This document shows positions 14,905 to 20,968 of a stretch of 20,968 bases of DNA, in pieces; position 1 is the stretch's first letter; each line of letters starts with the position of its first letter. This stretch comes from Gallionella sp. UBA4121 (GTDB lineage: Bacteria; Pseudomonadota; Gammaproteobacteria; Burkholderiales; Gallionellaceae). The DNA lies in assembly GCA_002381565.1 (NCBI GenBank), contig DFWZ01000032.1, positions 146,375 through 167,342 on the forward strand, in the 5' to 3' direction. The notes beneath the pieces are model-generated. The model was not told the origin of the DNA and ran no database searches. It was given only the letters and a program-made list of their open reading frames with translations. Made by a program: the position numbers and the translations under genes.

Positions 14905-15651
14905 TTACAGCTTGGGCGACAGTTCGTCCGCCAGCGCCTGCGCCGCAGCAAAGTCCAGCGTGCCTTCGTAAATGGCGCGGCCGGTGATCGCACCGGTGAT
15001 GCCTTCACCCTGCACAGCGCAAAGACGACGCACATCATCCAGATTGGTAATGCCGCCGCTGGCGATGACCGGCACATGCAAAGGACGCGCGAGTTCGACC
15101 GTTGCCTCTATGTTCACGCCGTTCAACATGCCGTCGCGGCCGATGTCGGTGTAGATGATCGCTTCCACGCCATAATCTTCAAAGCGTTTCGCAAGATCCG
15201 CCACATCGTGCCCGGTGAGTTTCGACCAGCCATTGACCGCGACCTTGCCGCCCTTGGCATCCAGACCCACCATGATGTGCCCCGGAAATGCATCGCAGGC
15301 CTCATGCAGAAAACCGGGCACCTTCACCGCAGCCGTACCGACGATGATGTAAGTCACGCCCAGATCGAGATAACGCTCGATGGTTTCCAGATCGCGGATA
15401 CCGCCACCCAGCTGCACCGGTACATCGGTGCCTACGGCATTGATGATGCTGCGCACGGCGGCTTCATTCTTGGGCTTGCCGGCAAATGCGCCGTTCAGAT
15501 CCACCAGATGCAGGCGGCGCGCGCCCTGAGCCAGCCAGTGCTGCGCAGTTGCGGCAGGGTCTTCAGAGAACACGGTTGAATCTTCCATCACGCCTTGTTT
15601 GAGGCGAACACAATGACCGTCTTTTAAATCAATCGCAGGAATTATTAGCAT
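14905..15651 (-). CDS. hisA: HisA, ProFAR isomerase
   Basis: A 248-residue (beta/alpha)8 barrel catalysing the ProFAR to PRFAR isomerisation. It begins MLIIPAIDLKDGHCVRLKQG, which contains the catalytic Asp. VQLGGGIRD, YTDIGRDGML (second catalytic Asp) and VIASGGITN are all present. The ATG at 15651 fits the family start, although its Shine-Dalgarno is weak. The hisH stop lies 13 bases upstream. Confidence 0.96.
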   Translation of the reverse strand: MLIIPAIDLKDGHCVRLKQGVMEDSTVFSEDPAATAQHWLAQGARRLHLVDLNGAFAGKPKNEAAVRSIINAVGTDVPVQLGGGIRDLETIERYLDLGVTYIIVGTAAVKVPGFLHEACDAFPGHIMVGLDAKGGKVAVNGWSKLTGHDVADLAKRFEDYGVEAIIYTDIGRDGMLNGVNIEATVELARPLHVPVIASGGITNLDDVRRLCAVQGEGITGAITGRAIYEGTLDFAAAQALADELSPKL

Positions 15652-15664
15652 GGCGAGTAGTAAA

Positions 15665-16300
15665 TTAAGGATTCCAATGAACAAAGTTTTGCAGCAGTTT
15701 CAGCCCTGCTGCCTGGCTTTTTTCCGGGTGGAACTGCACCCCAAAAAGATTAGCCCGCGCAACGGCGCACACAAAGGGTGCCGGATAATCGCTGGTCGCC
15801 TGAATCAGTGTGGCGTCACCAGGCTTGACGTAATAGCTGTGTACAAAATAAAAACGCGCATCCTGAGCGATATCGTTCCACAAGGGGTGATCAGTTGCAT
15901 GATGCACCTGATTCCAGCCCATATGCGGCACCTTGAGCCTGTTGCCTTGTGCGTCCTGCATATTACTGGCAAAACGCGCCACCTCGCCCTTTAACACGCC
16001 AAGGCCCGCCACATCACCCTCCGCACTATGCTCGAACAGCATTTGCATGCCGATGCAGATACCCAGGAAAGGCTTGGTTTTTGCGGCTTGCACGACCGCA
16101 CTGCGCAAGCTGCGGGAATCCAGTTCGCGCATGCAGTCAGGCATCGCACCCTGCCCTGGAAACACCACGCGATCCGCACGCTCAATCACGCCGGCATCAT
16201 CGGTGACGACAATGTCCAGATCAGGTGCGACATGGCACAAGGCCTGCTCGACCGAGCGCAGGTTGCCCATGCCGTAATCAATTATGGCAACATCAACCAT
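15665..16300 (-). CDS. hisH: HisH, imidazole glycerol phosphate synthase glutaminase subunit
   Basis: A 211-residue class I glutamine amidotransferase supplying ammonia to HisF. The nucleophile Cys is in FLGICIGMQML, and the His/Glu pair is in FGVQFHPEKSQ near the C-terminus. The N-terminus MVDVAIIDYGMGNLRS is typical. It starts immediately after the hisB stop with no spacer. Confidence 0.96.
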   Translation of the reverse strand: MVDVAIIDYGMGNLRSVEQALCHVAPDLDIVVTDDAGVIERADRVVFPGQGAMPDCMRELDSRSLRSAVVQAAKTKPFLGICIGMQMLFEHSAEGDVAGLGVLKGEVARFASNMQDAQGNRLKVPHMGWNQVHHATDHPLWNDIAQDARFYFVHSYYVKPGDATLIQATSDYPAPFVCAVARANLFGVQFHPEKSQAAGLKLLQNFVHWNP

Positions 16301-16888
16301 TTACAACACGCCCTTGGTGGAAGGCATCATGCCTGCCATGCGCACATCGACCTCCAGCGCCATGCGCAACGCACGACCGAACGCCTTGAAAATCGTCTCG
16401 GCCTGATGGTGCGCATTTCCGCCTGCCAGATTATCAATATGCAAGGTCACCAGCGCGTGGTTGACGAAGCCCTGAAAGAATTCATGGAACAGGTCCACAT
16501 CAAAATCGCCGATGCTCGCTCGCACGAATTCACAGTTAAATACCAGGCCGGGGCGACCGGATAAATCCAGCACGACGCGCGACAACGCTTCATCCAGCGG
16601 CACATAGGCGTGACCATAACGTGTCAGGCCCTTCTTGTCGCCGATCGCCTGATTGAATGCCTGACCGAAGGTAATGCCGAGATCTTCCACGGTGTGATGC
16701 GCATCGATGTGCAGATCGCCGCGAGCGATTACGCTGATATCCAGCAGGCCGTGGCGCGCGATCTGGTCGAGCATGTGATCGAGAAACGGCAAGCCGGTTT
16801 CAAAACTTGCACTGCCGGTGCCATCCAGATTCAACTCAACGCTGATCTGCGTTTCCAGAGTATTGCGTGTGACTTTAGCGCTGCGCAT
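16301..16888 (-). CDS. hisB: HisB, imidazoleglycerol-phosphate dehydratase
   Basis: A 195-residue manganese-dependent dehydratase (monofunctional, without the phosphatase domain found in E. coli HisB). Both metal motifs are present: HHTVED near residues 65-70 and NAHHQAE near 162-168. The ATG at 16888 (MRSAKVTRNTLETQI) follows AAGGAAAA and gives the usual family length. An alternative ATG at 16906 would add six residues. Confidence 0.95.
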   Translation of the reverse strand: MRSAKVTRNTLETQISVELNLDGTGSASFETGLPFLDHMLDQIARHGLLDISVIARGDLHIDAHHTVEDLGITFGQAFNQAIGDKKGLTRYGHAYVPLDEALSRVVLDLSGRPGLVFNCEFVRASIGDFDVDLFHEFFQGFVNHALVTLHIDNLAGGNAHHQAETIFKAFGRALRMALEVDVRMAGMMPSTKGVL

Positions 16889-16924
16889 TTTTTCCTTACC
16901 AATCATATAATTACACCTGCAAGC

Positions 16925-17998
16925 TCAGGCCATGCTTTCCTGCAATGCCTCAATAAATTTCTGACACTCAAGCGGCGTACCGACCGTCACGCGCAGACAA
17001 TCGGTGAGCATCGGATGTCCGCCGTCCAGATTTTTGATCAGCATGCCGCGCCGCTTCAACTCATTGAAAATCGATGTTGCATTGCGCACCCTGAACAACA
17101 GGAAATTAGCCTCGGATGGATAGACCTGCACCATTTTTCCCAGCTGCCGGTACAGCGTTGCGCGATCAGCCTTGATCTGCTCCGCCTGCTGCAACAACAC
17201 GGCATGGTTTTCAAGCAATTTACCCGCGACCAGTTGCGGCAGTACGCCGACATTATACGGCAAACGCAGCTTTTCCAGCTGTTCCAGCCAGTATGCGCTG
17301 CCTGCCAGAAAACCCAGCCGCAAGCCTGCCATGCCCAGCTTGGAAAAGGTGCGCATCACCAGCAGGTTGGGGTAGTCGGTCAGGTGCGGGATGAAACTGT
17401 CGCTGGCAAAGGCATAATAGGCCTCATCAATCACCACCAGCCCCGGCGAGGCCGCGATGATCTGTTTAACGTCGTCCGCTGAAAAGAGATTGCCGGTCGG
17501 ATTATTGGGGTACGCCAGAAACACCAGCGCGGGCCGCTCGCGGCGAATCGCATCGAGCGTTGCCGCCAGATCCAGAGAAAAATCAGCGCTAAGGGGCACC
17601 CCCACATAGCGCATGCCGATGAAGGTCGCGATCATCCTGAACATGACGAACGACGGCTCCACGGAGAGCAATACAGCGCCCGGCTTGTTCACCGCCAGCG
17701 CCAGTAACTGGATCAGCTCATCCGAACCATTGCCCAGCAATACTTCCATACCGTCAGGCAATGCCAGCAACTGGCGGATTTTCTCCTTCAGCGCATACGG
17801 ATCAGGATCGGGATAACGGTTAATTTCGGCGTGCGCCACGGTGGATGCGATTTCATCGCGCAGGAATTGCGGGACATGATAAGGGTTTTCCATCGCATCC
17901 AGCTTGATCATGCCTGCGCTATCGGACACATGATAGGCGTTCAGCGCGAGTATCTCGGGGCGAATCAGATTATTGACCAACTGGGAAGCAGAAGACAT
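16925..17998 (-). CDS. hisC: HisC, histidinol-phosphate aminotransferase
   Basis: A 357-residue PLP-dependent class I/II aminotransferase converting imidazole-acetol phosphate to histidinol phosphate. The segments GNGSDELIQLL, YPNNPTGN and VIDEAYYAF are present, and RTFSKLGMAGLRLGF holds the PLP-binding Lys. It is the first gene of the block here: upstream lies the terminator of the Cyc2-like gene instead of hisD and hisG, which usually precede hisC in related bacteria. Confidence 0.95.
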   Translation of the reverse strand: MSSASQLVNNLIRPEILALNAYHVSDSAGMIKLDAMENPYHVPQFLRDEIASTVAHAEINRYPDPDPYALKEKIRQLLALPDGMEVLLGNGSDELIQLLALAVNKPGAVLLSVEPSFVMFRMIATFIGMRYVGVPLSADFSLDLAATLDAIRRERPALVFLAYPNNPTGNLFSADDVKQIIAASPGLVVIDEAYYAFASDSFIPHLTDYPNLLVMRTFSKLGMAGLRLGFLAGSAYWLEQLEKLRLPYNVGVLPQLVAGKLLENHAVLLQQAEQIKADRATLYRQLGKMVQVYPSEANFLLFRVRNATSIFNELKRRGMLIKNLDGGHPMLTDCLRVTVGTPLECQKFIEALQESMA

Positions 17999-18017
17999 GG
18001 AAGGCGGCTAAACACAG

Positions 18018-18023
18018 AGTATA
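18018..18023 (-). promoter_or_regulatory. Possible -10 element upstream of hisC
   Basis: TATACT on the minus strand, 20 bases before the hisC start, with only a poor -35 (TGTGGT) 17 bases upstream. hisC must have its own promoter because a strong terminator precedes it, but the exact site is uncertain. Confidence 0.3.
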
Positions 18024-18077
18024 AAGACTATGGCTAGCTTACCACAGCTCATCGGGCATTGGGCAGAATGACGACGC

Positions 18078-18110
18078 AAAAAAACAGGGGAGACCGAAGT
18101 CTCCCCTGTT
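18078..18110 (-). terminator. Strong intrinsic terminator of the Cyc2-like gene
   Basis: AACAGGGGAGAC (18083-18094) and its exact complement (18099-18110) form a 12-base-pair stem with a CGAA loop. Seven U residues follow in the minus direction (18084-18078). A TTTTT on the other side makes it potentially bidirectional. It lies between the Cyc2-like gene and hisC. Confidence 0.9.
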
Positions 18111-18136
18111 TTTAACTGCTAGCTTTATCCAACTGG

Positions 18137-18159
18137 TGTCCTCCGCTTGGCGGAGGACA
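18137..18159 (-). other. Second hairpin just after the Cyc2-like stop codon
   Basis: TGTCCTCCGC and GCGGAGGACA form a perfect ten-base-pair stem with a three-base loop, starting eight bases after the stop codon. No U-run follows. It could protect the transcript's 3' end, ahead of the true terminator. Confidence 0.55.
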
Positions 18160-18166
18160 AGTCGAA

Positions 18167-19534
18167 TTAGAACAATACGTACATGTTCAGCATAGTTGTC
18201 TTGCTGCCAACAACATTGGCGTTAGTAGTGGTTGCAGCAAGGGCGCCAGCTGCAGGCGCACTCCAGTAACCGCCGGTCTGAGAAACGTAGGACAGACGCG
18301 CCAGCATGTTTTGTGCAAGCTTGTAAGTTGCAGTCAGCATGATCGCATTGTCGGTCAAGTTAGTACCTGGTGCAGCAACAGTACCAACACCGCTCTTACC
18401 TTGACGAACCGCAGCGCCAAGAGTTGCGATACCAGGAACAACACCCACTTCAGCATCGATATTGAACGAGCTGCGAGTCATCGTACCAGCGTTGTAGGTA
18501 TTTGTCATACCACCAACAGCGTTACCGGGAGCACGTGCATAGCTTGCGTAGAAGCCGACCGGCAGACCGCCGATATCACCCTGCAACTGACCGTCGATAG
18601 CTGTGGCCTTGGTTTGCTGCATGAGACCTGCATTGGCAGCTGTGGCAGGCATAAGAGTTGTTGCTGCAACGGCAGCAGCTGTAAACGTCGACGCACCGCT
18701 CCAGTTCTGGATACCCACGCCTGCATCCCAGCCTGCCAGGTCAAACGTACCGGCCAGACGAGCGTAAGTAGAACCCAGAGCAGCAGGAACGCCTGCTGAA
18801 ATACCAGTTGACTGGTACTTGGTGATGTTGACAAAACCCATGTCGTTGGTTGCTACGAACGCCATACCAACCGCATTACCTGCAGTACCGATATATTGCT
18901 GAGCAGACATCGCATTGGCAAATTCGTTATTGAAGCCGACGGTGTTGCTCATCATGTGCACAGCATTCGCACCGGTGTTCAATGTTTCCATACCGTAGGA
19001 AGCACCTTGTGCATCAGTTGCAAAAGGAACGAAACCTACACGTGAACCTGCAACGTCAAACAGCACTGGCAGCTTGGTTGAACCCAGCACTGCAGACGCG
19101 CCGCCCAGACCCAACTCGGACAGGAAACCTGCGTAGTCGCTCACATGACCGCCGAAGAACAACGACGCTTCATTCATACCGCCGGCAGCGCCTGCACCAA
19201 TTCCACCCCATACGCCGTTGCCCGCATTCTTGGTAACGCCTGTTGTATCAGCAGTCTGATTGTTCTTGCCGTAGCCGAAGCTGGCCAAAACAGCCATGTT
19301 CAGCGTAGCCGGGATAGACAGATCGTCGCCTTCAACCTTGGCTTGAGCGCCCATCATGGTGAAGCCGCCGGCCTTGAATGCGCGACCGAAGCCGTTCAGC
19401 AACGGGAAATGCTGGAAGTGACAAGCTGAACAAGCCATGCCGGTTTGACGTGCAAATACTGGCAATGCAGACGCTTCTGGAGCGAATGCAGCGATGGCCA
19501 TTACGCCAGCGATCGATAGAACGATTTTCTTCAT
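18167..19534 (-). CDS. Cyc2-like outer-membrane monoheme cytochrome-porin fusion
   Basis: A 455-residue exported protein. Residues 1-23 are a signal peptide (ending ASA before LPV). A short cytochrome domain follows with one heme c site, CSACH (Cys35, Cys38, His39), in the context FARQTG...FPLLNGFGRAFK. The rest, about 395 residues, is rich in Gly, Ala, Ser and Thr with alternating hydrophobic strands, no further Cys, and a C-terminal Phe, as in outer-membrane beta-barrels. This architecture and length match Cyc2-type iron-oxidase proteins, which place a heme in a porin to move electrons from outside the cell. Related monoheme porins of unknown donor exist, so Fe(II) oxidation is an inference. 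GAGGA precedes the ATG. A consensus promoter and strong terminator suggest a highly expressed single-gene unit. Confidence 0.75.
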   Translation of the reverse strand: MKKIVLSIAGVMAIAAFAPEASALPVFARQTGMACSACHFQHFPLLNGFGRAFKAGGFTMMGAQAKVEGDDLSIPATLNMAVLASFGYGKNNQTADTTGVTKNAGNGVWGGIGAGAAGGMNEASLFFGGHVSDYAGFLSELGLGGASAVLGSTKLPVLFDVAGSRVGFVPFATDAQGASYGMETLNTGANAVHMMSNTVGFNNEFANAMSAQQYIGTAGNAVGMAFVATNDMGFVNITKYQSTGISAGVPAALGSTYARLAGTFDLAGWDAGVGIQNWSGASTFTAAAVAATTLMPATAANAGLMQQTKATAIDGQLQGDIGGLPVGFYASYARAPGNAVGGMTNTYNAGTMTRSSFNIDAEVGVVPGIATLGAAVRQGKSGVGTVAAPGTNLTDNAIMLTATYKLAQNMLARLSYVSQTGGYWSAPAAGALAATTTNANVVGSKTTMLNMYVLF

Positions 19535-19600
19535 GATTTATCCTCAGAATTTATTTTATATAAGTGACGCCAAGACCTCCCTGCCGCCACTGCCACGAAC

Positions 19601-19628
19601 TCTATAGAAACCCCATGAATACTGTCAA
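19601..19628 (-). promoter_or_regulatory. Near-consensus sigma-70 promoter of the Cyc2-like gene
   Basis: On the minus strand the -35 is TTGACA (19623-19628), a perfect match, and the -10 is TATAGA (19601-19606), separated by 16 bases. The leader would be about 60 bases and ends in GAGGATAAATC before the ATG at 19534. Confidence 0.75.
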
Positions 19629-19704
19629 AGAAATATCTTCATACTGTTGTTTTTTTGCAACACGGAAAAACAGGATTGAGGATTGATGCCGCAAGGGCAT
19701 TCCC

Positions 19705-19739
19705 CGCACAACTAAGTGGCTATGCCACAAGTTGTTGCG
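19705..19739. repeat. Imperfect REP-like hairpin
   Basis: CGCACAACT-AA-GTGGC and GCCAC-A-AGTTG-T-TGCG pair around a TAT loop with small bulges. It lies between the Cyc2-like promoter and the first inverted-repeat element. No second copy was seen in the window. Confidence 0.4.
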
Positions 19740-19775
19740 TGAAGGATTGGGGAGCGAGGGGTGGAGAGTGCGGAA

Positions 19776-19899
19776 CGTCATTCCCGCGAAGGCCGGAATC
19801 CAGATGCAAAAAAATACCTGCAAAGCAGGACAACACTTTGGTTTTGTTCGCACGCGGGATATTTGATCTTACTGGATTCCCGCCTTCGCGGTAATGACG
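19776..19899. mobile_element. MITE-like inverted-repeat element 1
   Basis: Terminal 28-base inverted repeats, 19776-19803 and 19872-19899, match at 26 of 28 positions and begin CGTCATTCCCGCG. Each arm is itself a short palindrome of the ATTCCC-N8-GGAAT kind, resembling dRS3-type repeats. The 68-base centre has no gene. Such elements are non-autonomous, and no transposase lies nearby. Confidence 0.65.
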
Positions 19900-19963
19900 A
19901 CAAAACCACACCTACTACGCCATTTTTAACCTCTCCTCATTCCTAAGGAGACGCTGGTTTATT

Positions 19964-20095
19964 CGTCATTCCCGCGCAAAGGGTTCAGCAGGCAAGCTGC
20001 GAAGCGGCTGCTCGCAAAGCGGGAATCCATTGCCTTTATTTAACTGGGTTCCCGCCGCAGCCTGCCCTCGTTGGGTTGGTCGGGGCGGGAACGAC
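19964..20095. mobile_element. MITE-like inverted-repeat element 2
   Basis: Starts with the same CGTCATTCCCGCG as element 1 and ends GGCGGGAACGAC, followed by AAAACC as in element 1. The two arms (about 19964-20029 and 20044-20095) each carry a longer internal palindrome (GCGGGAATCC against ATTCCCGC; GGTTCCCGCC against GGCGGGAAC). They share outer ends but differ inside. With element 1 it fills most of the 585-base gene-free stretch 19535-20119. Confidence 0.6.
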
Positions 20096-20119
20096 AAAAC
20101 CGAATAAATCAGCATTTTC

Positions 20120-20746
20120 CTAAACAAGGTACGCCGCGCCGGTCATGATTTTGCCGTTCAGTTTCATCGCCATTTTTGCAGCTTCCGGCAATGCGACCCC
20201 GCCCAGCCCGATCGCCATATCAGCATGCGCCACCTCGTCGGTGTACATCTGCGTCACGATCGCGCGGCTTTTCTCATCCTGCGGCGGCAGCTTAGCCAGA
20301 TGGCTTTGCAGATGCTGCCCCACCTGCTGCTCGGTTTCAGCCAGAAAACCCAGATTCCATTTATCGCCCAGCAAACCTGCAAATGCGCCCATCGCCAAGG
20401 ACCCCGTGTACCAAACTGGATTCAACACACTCAAGTGTCCGCCCAGCTCATGCACACGATGAGCCGTCCAGGCCAGATGTTCGGTCTCTTCCTCTGCCGC
20501 CTGTTGCAGTTTCTGCTGTACAGCAGGGTCGCGCGCCGTCATGGCCTGGCCCTGATACAGGGCTTGCGCGCAAATCTCGCCGCTGTGATTGACGCGCATC
20601 AGCGCGGCAGCACGGGTTTTTTCAGCCTCGCTCAACGGCGCTTCTGCCACCTGATCATCGGGATAGGGCCGCACGCTGTGCGCCTGACTTAACAGAGTGC
20701 GCAGCCCCTTGTCGAATTCGACGATAAAACGATCCAGATTTAACAT
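20120..20746 (-). CDS. coq7: Coq7, demethoxyubiquinone hydroxylase
   Basis: A 208-residue di-iron, ferritin-like monooxygenase catalysing a late oxygen-dependent hydroxylation in ubiquinone synthesis. Iron-ligand motifs are present: NHSGEICAQALYQGQ near residues 53-67, EEETEHLAW near 84-92, FLAETEQQVGQH and DEVAHADMA near 170-178. The ATG at 20746 (MLNLDRFIVEFD) has AGGAG seven bases upstream and gives the usual length. An in-frame ATG at 20788 is rejected. Coq7 implies aerobic ubiquinone synthesis, so the ACIII in this window probably works with ubiquinone. Confidence 0.95.
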   Translation of the reverse strand: MLNLDRFIVEFDKGLRTLLSQAHSVRPYPDDQVAEAPLSEAEKTRAAALMRVNHSGEICAQALYQGQAMTARDPAVQQKLQQAAEEETEHLAWTAHRVHELGGHLSVLNPVWYTGSLAMGAFAGLLGDKWNLGFLAETEQQVGQHLQSHLAKLPPQDEKSRAIVTQMYTDEVAHADMAIGLGGVALPEAAKMAMKLNGKIMTGAAYLV

Positions 20747-20833
20747 GGTGAACTCCTGAAAAGATGGTGCAGGTTGCGCGCTATGCATCGCTGCTGCACT
20801 TAGATGAAAACAGATCGATTTAAAACAACATGC

Positions 20834-20862
20834 AATGTAGTGAATTCACAGGCTACCGTCAA
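20834..20862 (-). promoter_or_regulatory. Candidate sigma-70 promoter of coq7
   Basis: On the minus strand TTGACG (20857-20862) and TACATT (20834-20839) are separated by 17 bases. The -35 box begins directly after the U-tract of the preceding terminator. The leader to the ATG at 20746 would be about 80 bases. Confidence 0.5.
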
Positions 20863-20863
20863 T

Positions 20864-20890
20864 AAAAAACGGGCGCCCGAAGGCGCCCGT
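20864..20890 (-). terminator. Intrinsic terminator of the efflux-protein gene
   Basis: ACGGGCGCC (20869-20877) and GGCGCCCGT (20882-20890) form a nine-base-pair GC-rich stem with a CGAA loop, followed by six U residues in the minus direction (20869-20864). It lies 18 bases after the stop codon of the gene entering from the right edge. Confidence 0.88.
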
Positions 20891-20908
20891 CAAGGTATCA
20901 GACCGCCG

Positions 20909-20968
20909 TCACTGCGCGGCAAGCCGGGTCTGCTCCCATCCGCCGCCCAGCGCACGGATCAGATTGAC
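20909..20968 (-). CDS. C-terminal end of an RND-type outer-membrane efflux protein (partial)
   Basis: The last 19 codons and stop of a gene whose start is beyond the right edge: VNLIRALGGGWEQTRLAAQ. The LIRALGGGWE pattern is typical of the C-terminus of NodT/OprM-type outer-membrane factors of RND efflux pumps. The identification rests on this short motif only. It is followed by a clear intrinsic terminator. Confidence 0.6.
   Translation of the reverse strand, partial: VNLIRALGGGWEQTRLAAQ

Noticed and set aside
16610..17482. A 290-codon plus-strand open frame opposite hisB and hisC
   Set aside because: It spans two well-conserved genes on the other strand and has no supporting motif.
19655..19946. 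Small open frames in the gene-free stretch near the MITE-like elements
   Set aside because: They consist largely of translated inverted-repeat sequence (SRLRGND and RHSREGRNP-type strings) and have no ribosome sites.

Overview
The window reads as betaproteobacterial chromosome, most like the Gallionellaceae/Nitrosomonadales group. The grounds are the block hisC-B-H-A-F-I-E / HIT / tatABC beside an HtrA-type protease and a Nif3 protein, an alternative complex III (ACIII) operon, and an outer-membrane monoheme cytochrome-porin of the Cyc2-like type associated with neutrophilic iron oxidisers. The assignment rests on gene content and protein motifs read by eye; no database search was done.

Layout. 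Positions 1-6648 (minus strand) hold a tight ACIII operon in the order actA-actB1-actB2-actC-actD-actE-actF; actF runs off the left edge. ActB is split into two genes. Positions 6649-6983 are an AT-rich divergent control region with a perfect hairpin in the actA leader. An unrecognised plus-strand gene follows (6984-7619), then a Nif3-family gene (minus) divergent from a membrane-anchored HtrA/DegS-like protease (plus). Positions 9815-17998 (minus) are a long block: hisC, hisB, hisH, hisA, hisF, hisI, hisE, a HIT protein, tatA, tatB, tatC and an MscS-type channel. hisG and hisD are not next to it. Positions 18167-19534 hold the Cyc2-like gene, with a near-consensus sigma-70 promoter and a strong terminator. 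A 585-base gene-free stretch (19535-20119) carries that promoter, a hairpin and two MITE-like inverted-repeat elements. coq7 and the last codons of an RND-type outer-membrane efflux protein close the window.

How the parts may work together. ACIII exchanges electrons between the quinone pool and periplasmic cytochrome c. Coq7 makes ubiquinone by an oxygen-dependent step, so ubiquinone is a plausible ACIII partner. ActB1 carries a Tat signal with a lipobox, and tatABC is in the same window. The Cyc2-like protein could pass electrons from an extracellular donor such as Fe(II) into the periplasm, where cytochromes could feed an oxidase or ACIII running towards quinone. That last link is inference.

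The most unusual DNA-level feature is a set of short repeats (seven to nine-base units ACCAGCT, NNTCCTG, CGCGGAG and CACGAAA, and a 22-base duplication) in the few spacers of the his-tat block. In three genes (hisI, mscS, tatA) the repeat supplies the stop codon, and in hisI and mscS also terminal residues.
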